DNA of 34,124 bases, taken from the IMG/VR virus record IMGVR_UViG_3300020581_000137, positions 1-34,124 of that record. One strand, 5' to 3'. This DNA comes from a virus. Shown here one piece after another: positions 29,815 to 34,124 of this stretch. The position numbers were made by a program, and so were the translations under genes. Below the pieces are notes generated by a model. It had not been told where the DNA came from and searched no databases. It was given only the letters and a program-made list of their open reading frames with translations. How positions within the stretch are numbered: the first letter of the stretch is position 1; every line of letters begins with the position of its first letter.

Positions 29815-29856
29815 GGCGGCTGCGCTCTCAGTTTCTTTCCAATATTTGCAGCCGCC
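29815..29856 (+). promoter_or_regulatory. Leader hairpin covering the helicase start
   Basis: GGCGGCTGC (29815-29823) pairs perfectly with GCAGCCGCC (29848-29856), which ends 2 nt before ATG 29859. There is no purine-rich ribosome site before this ATG. The stem would hide the initiation region, so translation may be controlled, or initiation may be non-standard. Confidence 0.5.
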
Positions 29857-29858
29857 AA

Positions 29859-31292
29859 ATGCAATCGAGCAATCAATCACGCACGCCATCACCAGACAAA
29901 CCAGTCCCGCAGAACCTTGATGCAGAGCGCATGATCCTCGGCGCTATCCTGATCGATGAGCAAGTTCCCAATCCTAGCTTAGTCAAAGCCGCGAACATCC
30001 TGCACAGCGGCGACTTCTTTCTCCCACAAAATGAGCGCATCTTCCGCAAGATGCTGGCGCTGGCCGAAGCCCAGATGATGATCACGCTGGTGACGATGGA
30101 AGAAGAGTTGCGGAAAAGCGGGGAACTCGATTCGGCCGGTGGGATTGCCTACGTGGCGTCGTTGCTTGATTCTGCTGTGCGCATTACGAACGTGGAGCAC
30201 TACGCAAAGATCGTGGCCGAGAAATCACGACTCCGCCAGATCATCCATACTACGCACCGCCTGCAGGAAGAAGCGCTGGCACCTAATGCCGTTTCTGCAG
30301 AACTTCTCTCCACGCTCGACACCTTCGTCAAAACATCCGGGAACGGCAAGAGTGATCGTAAACTCGTCGCCATCGATCTCCTAGATTTTCTCACCATGAA
30401 CCTGGATCCGATCGACTTCATCATCGAACCGATTCTGCCGGTCAACAATTCCTCGATGATCTACTCGCCGACTGGCGCCGGGAAAACTTACATCATGCTG
30501 TACATCGCCTACTGCGTGGCGATCGGCGCGCCGGATTGCTTCGTGTGGCCGGTGCCTATTGCTCGCCGCGTGGTGTACGTCGATGGCGAAATGGACGCCG
30601 CAACGCTGCAGGAACGCCAAATAGAAATCGCCAAGGGCTGGGGATCCGTCCTTCCATCGCGCACCTTCTTCAAAACAATTACTCCCGATCTACAGCCGAA
30701 GTTTCCCCCACGAATCAATTCGAAAGACGGCCGAGCCCGGATCGAAGAACATCTGCAGGAAGGGTGCCTCTTGGTGCTCGACAATCTTTCTACGCTCTGC
30801 CCTGGCGGGGATGAGGATGAGTCCGAGGATTGGGCTGCCACGCAGGAATGGATCCTGTATCTGCGCCGGAAGAAAGTGGCCACCTTCGCCGTGCACCACG
30901 CGGGCAAAAGCGGCACGCAGCTCGGCACCTCGAAAAAAGAACACCAGCTTTCCTCAAACCTTCGCCTGCGATCTTCGACCGATTGGACGCCGGAAGAAGG
31001 TTTGAAGGTGGAAGCGCGCCTCGACAAGTTACGCCGACGCGGAAAAGATGGCCGCTTCGAGGCCAAGTGGGTGCAACCCTTCGAGATCATGCTGCGTGTG
31101 GAAGCAGGATCGGCCACGTTCTCTACTCGGCCGATGCTGGAACTCCTGCGCAAAAAAGCCGTCGAGATGCTGCTGGCCGGGATGCGGGAGAACGATGTCG
31201 CCCAGGAAACCGGGTTAAACCGGTTCCAGATCTACCGCATTAAGCAGAAGCTGAAGAGTGAAGGCGCCAGCGCCGCGGGAGTAAGTGAATGA
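29859..31292 (+). CDS. Replicative helicase: DnaB N-domain fused to RepA/RecA-like ATPase
   Basis: A 477-residue protein. Residues 17-120 match the DnaB N-terminal domain (PF00772; PQNLDAERMILGAIL, FFLPQNERIFRKM, YVASLLDSAVRITNVEHYAKIV). The ATPase part resembles plasmid RepA/AAA_25 helicases (PF13481): Walker A SPTGAGKT at 203-210, the VDGEMD block at 241-246, Walker B LVLDN with Asp308, and VHHAGKSG at 345-352. A C-terminal helix-turn-helix (ENDVAQETGLNRFQIYRIKQK, near 445-465) may bind DNA. It is probably the hexameric helicase for viral replication. It overlaps HNH by ATGA. Confidence 0.9.
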   Translation: MQSSNQSRTPSPDKPVPQNLDAERMILGAILIDEQVPNPSLVKAANILHSGDFFLPQNERIFRKMLALAEAQMMITLVTMEEELRKSGELDSAGGIAYVASLLDSAVRITNVEHYAKIVAEKSRLRQIIHTTHRLQEEALAPNAVSAELLSTLDTFVKTSGNGKSDRKLVAIDLLDFLTMNLDPIDFIIEPILPVNNSSMIYSPTGAGKTYIMLYIAYCVAIGAPDCFVWPVPIARRVVYVDGEMDAATLQERQIEIAKGWGSVLPSRTFFKTITPDLQPKFPPRINSKDGRARIEEHLQEGCLLVLDNLSTLCPGGDEDESEDWAATQEWILYLRRKKVATFAVHHAGKSGTQLGTSKKEHQLSSNLRLRSSTDWTPEEGLKVEARLDKLRRRGKDGRFEAKWVQPFEIMLRVEAGSATFSTRPMLELLRKKAVEMLLAGMRENDVAQETGLNRFQIYRIKQKLKSEGASAAGVSE

Positions 31293-31594
31293 CGCCTTGG
31301 AACAAAGGCAAGGGTCTGGGTATGCGAGTCAACCGCGACGGCTACCTTGAGATCATACGGCGGGGGCCGAAGAGAGGCCGGTTTGCACACAGAGTCTACA
31401 TGGAACGCTGCATTGGCAGGCTATTACGACCAGATGAGGAAGTCCATCATCTGTGCCGAAATCGCCAGTGCTGGCCACCTACGGACTTTCATTTAGTATT
31501 GATGAATGCCGCGCTACACCATGCCTGTCATGCAGGAAGTGCGCCCCACCTGAAGCGCAATGGCGCTGCCATTCGCGATTCGATCCCATGTTGA
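31289..31594 (+). CDS. HNH endonuclease (free-standing, small)
   Basis: A 101-residue protein from ATG 31289 (ATGA overlap). NRDGYLEIIRRG and RFAHRVYMER match the AP2-like lead-in of phage HNH_3 enzymes (PF13392). The core DEEVHHLCRNRQCWPPTDFHLVL carries His53/His54, Cys56, Asn58 and Cys61. It may be a homing-type nuclease or a recombination or packaging nuclease. Its stop overlaps the next start by 7 nt, so it is part of the operon and not an obvious intron insertion. Confidence 0.87.
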   Translation: MTPWNKGKGLGMRVNRDGYLEIIRRGPKRGRFAHRVYMERCIGRLLRPDEEVHHLCRNRQCWPPTDFHLVLMNAALHHACHAGSAPHLKRNGAAIRDSIPC

Positions 31595-32076
31595 GACTCG
31601 GAGCGGAGTTCAGTGCAGACAAGAAATTCCGGTATCGCCTCTGGCGGATCTGGCGTGAAGACTTGCCGCAAGTCACCTGGATCCTGCTTAATCCCAGCAC
31701 GGCCGATCATCTAAAGGATGATCCTACGATCAAACGCTGCATCGGCTTTTCGATGAACATGGGCTATGGTGGATGCGAGATCTTGAATATCTTCGCGCTG
31801 CGTTCGACTTATCCAGGAACACTCTTGCAGGTCGAAGATCCCGTAGGGCCAGCCAACGATCTGACACTGCTCCACCGGATCACTATCAACCCGCTGGTGA
31901 TCTGCGCCTGGGGAAGAGTTCACGAAAAACTAGCCTGGCGCCCGGCCAGTGTAATGTCACTGCTGAAACCATTCAAACCTTGGTTGCATTGCCTGAAGAC
32001 TTGCGCGGACGGCAGCCCGGCGCATCCACTCTATTTATCCTCGAAACTCCGCCCGATCCAATGGCCTCGACCGTAG
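31588..32076 (+). CDS. DUF1643 family protein
   Basis: A 162-residue protein from ATG 31588. The full DUF1643 (PF07799) pattern is visible: YRLWRIW, WILLNPSTADHLKDDPTIKRCIGF, GYGGCEILNIFALRST, EDPVGPANDLTLL, VICAWGR and GSPAHPLYLS. The family is widespread in phages and plasmids and its biochemical role is unknown. The gene starts inside the end of HNH and is the last before the origin-like region. Confidence 0.93.
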   Translation: MLRLGAEFSADKKFRYRLWRIWREDLPQVTWILLNPSTADHLKDDPTIKRCIGFSMNMGYGGCEILNIFALRSTYPGTLLQVEDPVGPANDLTLLHRITINPLVICAWGRVHEKLAWRPASVMSLLKPFKPWLHCLKTCADGSPAHPLYLSSKLRPIQWPRP

Positions 32077-32597
32077 AAACCTAGTATACCCACCTATATT
32101 TTTCTCAAGATCCAGCGACTGTCCGCCGACCGCACAACCGCACAACCCGAAGCGTGCGCTCGATGTGCGGTTTTCACCTGTAACCCCTTTACAATCAGTA
32201 AGTGATGTGCGGTGCATGTGCGGTGTTTCAGACCTCTTTTGTTGATACTACAGGGTTTAAGTGTACTTTTGTGCGGTATGCGTATATGCGTGTTTTTTCG
32301 ACCGCACATAAAAAGTGGAGTGTTTCTCAGGCACCGTGAGACAAAAAAGAAAAACACACACCTACGCACAAAAAATACTCTAACTCTTTTCTTTTCTTAG
32401 AGAGCCTAAAAAACGACCGCACAAACCGAGATTGTAACCCTTTCATTATGTGTAAGGCAGATGCGAGAACCGCACAACACTTCGCACACCGCGCACATGG
32501 CTATATCCATTACTATTTAGACACAATATCCACAGTATTTCGCGTGCGCCTCAATTTATCATTGACATGATTATCACAAATAGCGTAGAGTGCATGT
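32077..32597. other. Iteron-rich noncoding region, putative replication origin
   Basis: 521 nt with no convincing gene. It holds nine exact copies of the octamer TGTGCGGT or its complement ACCGCACA: 32129-32136, 32137-32144, 32164-32171, 32206-32213, 32217-32224, 32270-32277, 32301-32308, 32416-32423 and 32469-32476. The local sequence is AT-rich between copies, with T- and A-runs. A DnaA-box-like ATATCCACA is at 32526-32534. It lies next to the helicase operon, and the genome also encodes a DnaA domain IV protein. This is the classic layout of an iteron-type origin. Confidence 0.72.
32562..32591 (+). promoter_or_regulatory. Promoter at the origin edge
   Basis: TTGACA (32562-32567), an 18-nt spacer and TAGAGT (32586-32591). 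RNA would start near 32598, just before the small genes at 32613 and 32735. It drives the second part of the rightward arm, across the contig join. Confidence 0.55.
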
Positions 32598-32612
32598 ATG
32601 GAAGGTATGGCA

Positions 32613-32735
32613 ATGAAAATACTTCACATCGGAAAAGTTTGGGATACAACTGGAGTAGGTTGGATCAAGTCGCGCGGCCCACACGCTCTCATTCTTCTCT
32701 ACGCCTGGGGTCGCGGGATCGTGGTGATTCTGTAA
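32613..32735 (+). CDS. Small 40-aa protein
   Basis: ATG 32613 has GGAAGG at 32600-32605. ATG 32598 and 32607 in frame are alternatives (45 or 42 aa). The product (KILHIGKVWDTTGVGWIKSR, then HALILLYAWGRGIVVIL) has a hydrophobic C-terminal half that could be a membrane segment. The stop overlaps the next start (TAATG), supporting a real coupled gene. Function unknown. Confidence 0.5.
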   Translation: MKILHIGKVWDTTGVGWIKSRGPHALILLYAWGRGIVVIL

Positions 32736-33061
32736 TGGGACGAGGCCGCCAAACGCGCAGACTGAACCGGGACCAAGTGGAACGGTTGAACAAGTTCCGC
32801 ATGGCCTCCCATGAGGGCGCTAGGCACGGTTACAGCTTCCCCCAGCTCCGCGCGGCGATGGCTGCACCCTTCGGCTGGCGGACGCTGCAAAAGGCCGCCC
32901 ACGGCAATCCTGTGTGGGATTTGAGTCACAATTTCATCGTTCAATGGCTCGATCGGTACGTTCCGGCCGTAGTGGTGCCGGATGGTAAGGCTGCAGCGAG
33001 TGGTGAGAGAAATGAGTCAGACGAAGAAGGCCCCACGGCAGATGGAACTGTTCGCCGCTGA
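32735..33061 (+). CDS. Putative DNA-binding regulator next to the origin
   Basis: A 108-residue protein from ATG 32735. The N-terminus is very basic (GRGRQTRRLNRDQVERLNKF). A region near residues 35-75 (YSFPQLRAAMAAPFGWRTLQKAAHGNPVWDLSHNFIVQWLDRY) looks like a helix-turn-helix of the Cro/CI type, followed by an acidic tail. Its place at the iteron region behind its own promoter suggests an iteron-binding initiator or a repressor. That is inference; no family was recognised. Confidence 0.58.
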   Translation: MGRGRQTRRLNRDQVERLNKFRMASHEGARHGYSFPQLRAAMAAPFGWRTLQKAAHGNPVWDLSHNFIVQWLDRYVPAVVVPDGKAAASGERNESDEEGPTADGTVRR

Positions 33062-33103
33062 TCAGATTCACGCTTTAGGGTTGCTTGGTTGGAGGGATCC
33101 ACT

Positions 33104-33307
33104 ATGGACACGAAGATTCGAGATTCAGCTTCTGGACGGACACAGCCTGTACTTGAACCTGATAACCATCAGGAGAACTCGAAAGATCGAATCTACGGCG
33201 CCTGCAGCCGTTGCGGGGAAGCCACCAGTTACATCGTGAAATTCGCTGATAAGTGGACGTTCCTTTGCCCGCCCTGTGGGAACGCGATCCGCCAGAACGT
33301 GCTCTAA
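33104..33307 (+). CDS. Zinc-ribbon protein
   Basis: A 67-residue protein from ATG 33104 with a GGAGGG site. After a polar N-terminus it has CSRCGE (C34, C37) and FLCPPCGN (C55, C58), a regular zinc ribbon. ATG 33089 is possible but less well spaced. It probably binds nucleic acid or a protein. It is the third clear zinc-ribbon gene in the genome. Confidence 0.7.
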   Translation: MDTKIRDSASGRTQPVLEPDNHQENSKDRIYGACSRCGEATSYIVKFADKWTFLCPPCGNAIRQNVL

Positions 33308-33309
33308 CC

Positions 33310-33654
33310 ATGAGCCCACAAACCAAATTGACCATCCGTCGCTTCACTCTTCGCTGGTTGCGGAAACTGGTGGACGTGGCCGACGATCGGCTGCACTCAA
33401 CCGAGCTGGCCCTGCGCGAAGAGATTGCCAGTGTGGGAGCCGCCAGGTCAGCCGCAGATGGTAAGCTGCCAGGCCAGAATAGCGCTAACGCTCGATTCTG
33501 TGCTCAACCTGGCGACTCCCAGGCTGGCAAAGAAACCTTCCTGCAGTGGGAGGCGCGGCGTAGCGGTGTCGCGCCGGTATCGAAGAAGGCGACGCGCCAG
33601 CGGCGCGAACGATTGACCGCTGCCGGTTTTGACCTTAGATACTCTGTGAGGTAA
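33310..33654 (+). CDS. Unknown basic 114-aa protein
   Basis: ATG 33310 follows the previous stop by 2 nt. The N-terminal half is a basic helix (KLTIRRFTLRWLRKLVDVADDRLHSTELALREEIASV). The C-terminal half is Arg/Lys/Ala-rich (KKATRQRRERLTAAGFDLRYSVR). It may bind DNA or RNA. No family is recognised. Confidence 0.5.
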   Translation: MSPQTKLTIRRFTLRWLRKLVDVADDRLHSTELALREEIASVGAARSAADGKLPGQNSANARFCAQPGDSQAGKETFLQWEARRSGVAPVSKKATRQRRERLTAAGFDLRYSVR

Positions 33655-33658
33655 AGCG

Positions 33659-34124
<466 letters not shown>

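Noticed and set aside
32094-32369. 91-aa minus-strand open frame in the iteron region
   Set aside because: Its composition follows the repeats and A/T runs, there is no ribosome site, and it crosses seven octamer copies; noncoding origin DNA is a better explanation.
33012-33239. Open frame starting MSQTKKAPRQMELF
   Set aside because: It overlaps two better genes (32735-33061 and the zinc ribbon at 33104-33307) over much of its length. A short real gene with a frameshift is possible but not supported.

Overview
This 34,124-base window is most simply read as one complete, circular virus genome cut open inside a low-complexity (CCG)n tract. The last gene (from 33659) runs off the right end in an Ala/Tyr repeat. 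The first bases continue the same frame and finish the protein at 146. The virus features are a FtsK/HerA-type ATPase, a phage Gp37/Gp68 (DUF5131) protein, DUF1643, ASCH and HNH proteins, a DnaB/RepA-like helicase, two lysozyme-fold enzymes with a holin-like neighbour, and long beta-rich fibre or adhesin-like proteins. I saw no integrase, terminase, portal, prohead protease, tape-measure, tail-tube or baseplate gene. The host is not determined. Many Sec signal peptides ending in A-Q and the style of the secreted proteins recall Acidobacteriota and other Gram-negative soil bacteria, but that is inference.

On the circle there are two transcription arms. The rightward arm starts near 28.25 kb. 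It runs through a 470-aa unknown protein, the replicative helicase, HNH, DUF1643, an iteron-rich intergenic region that looks like a replication origin (32.08-32.60 kb), a small putative DNA-binding protein, the Ala-repeat protein and, after the join, a tight chain of small genes up to 7511. That chain holds a DnaA domain IV-only protein, the packaging-type ATPase, zinc-ribbon proteins, Gp37/Gp68, ASCH and a membrane coiled-coil protein. Nearly all of these genes overlap by 4 nt (ATGA/GTGA).

The leftward arm starts near 28.04 kb and runs down to 7590. In order it encodes a membrane-anchored transglutaminase-like protein, three proteins with a C-terminal membrane segment, several unknowns, a basic glycine/alanine-rich membrane protein, the best candidate major capsid protein (20781-21548), two small related beta-rich proteins, further membrane and beta-rich proteins, Sec-exported proteins including two large paralogous adhesin-like proteins, and finally a lysis module. 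A strong bidirectional terminator at 7539-7581 closes both arms. One gene (15607-16059) points against the leftward arm and looks like a moron.

Taken together, the FtsK/HerA ATPase in place of a terminase, the many membrane-anchored virion candidates, the small beta-barrel-like proteins and the absence of tail genes suggest a tailless, probably membrane-containing dsDNA virus with an unusually large genome. The genome also carries a family of palindromes with a GTACTTAC core: four close copies of a 21-bp element plus three intergenic hairpins with the same or a near core and changed but still self-complementary arms. These may be binding sites or RNA elements of a genome-wide control system.
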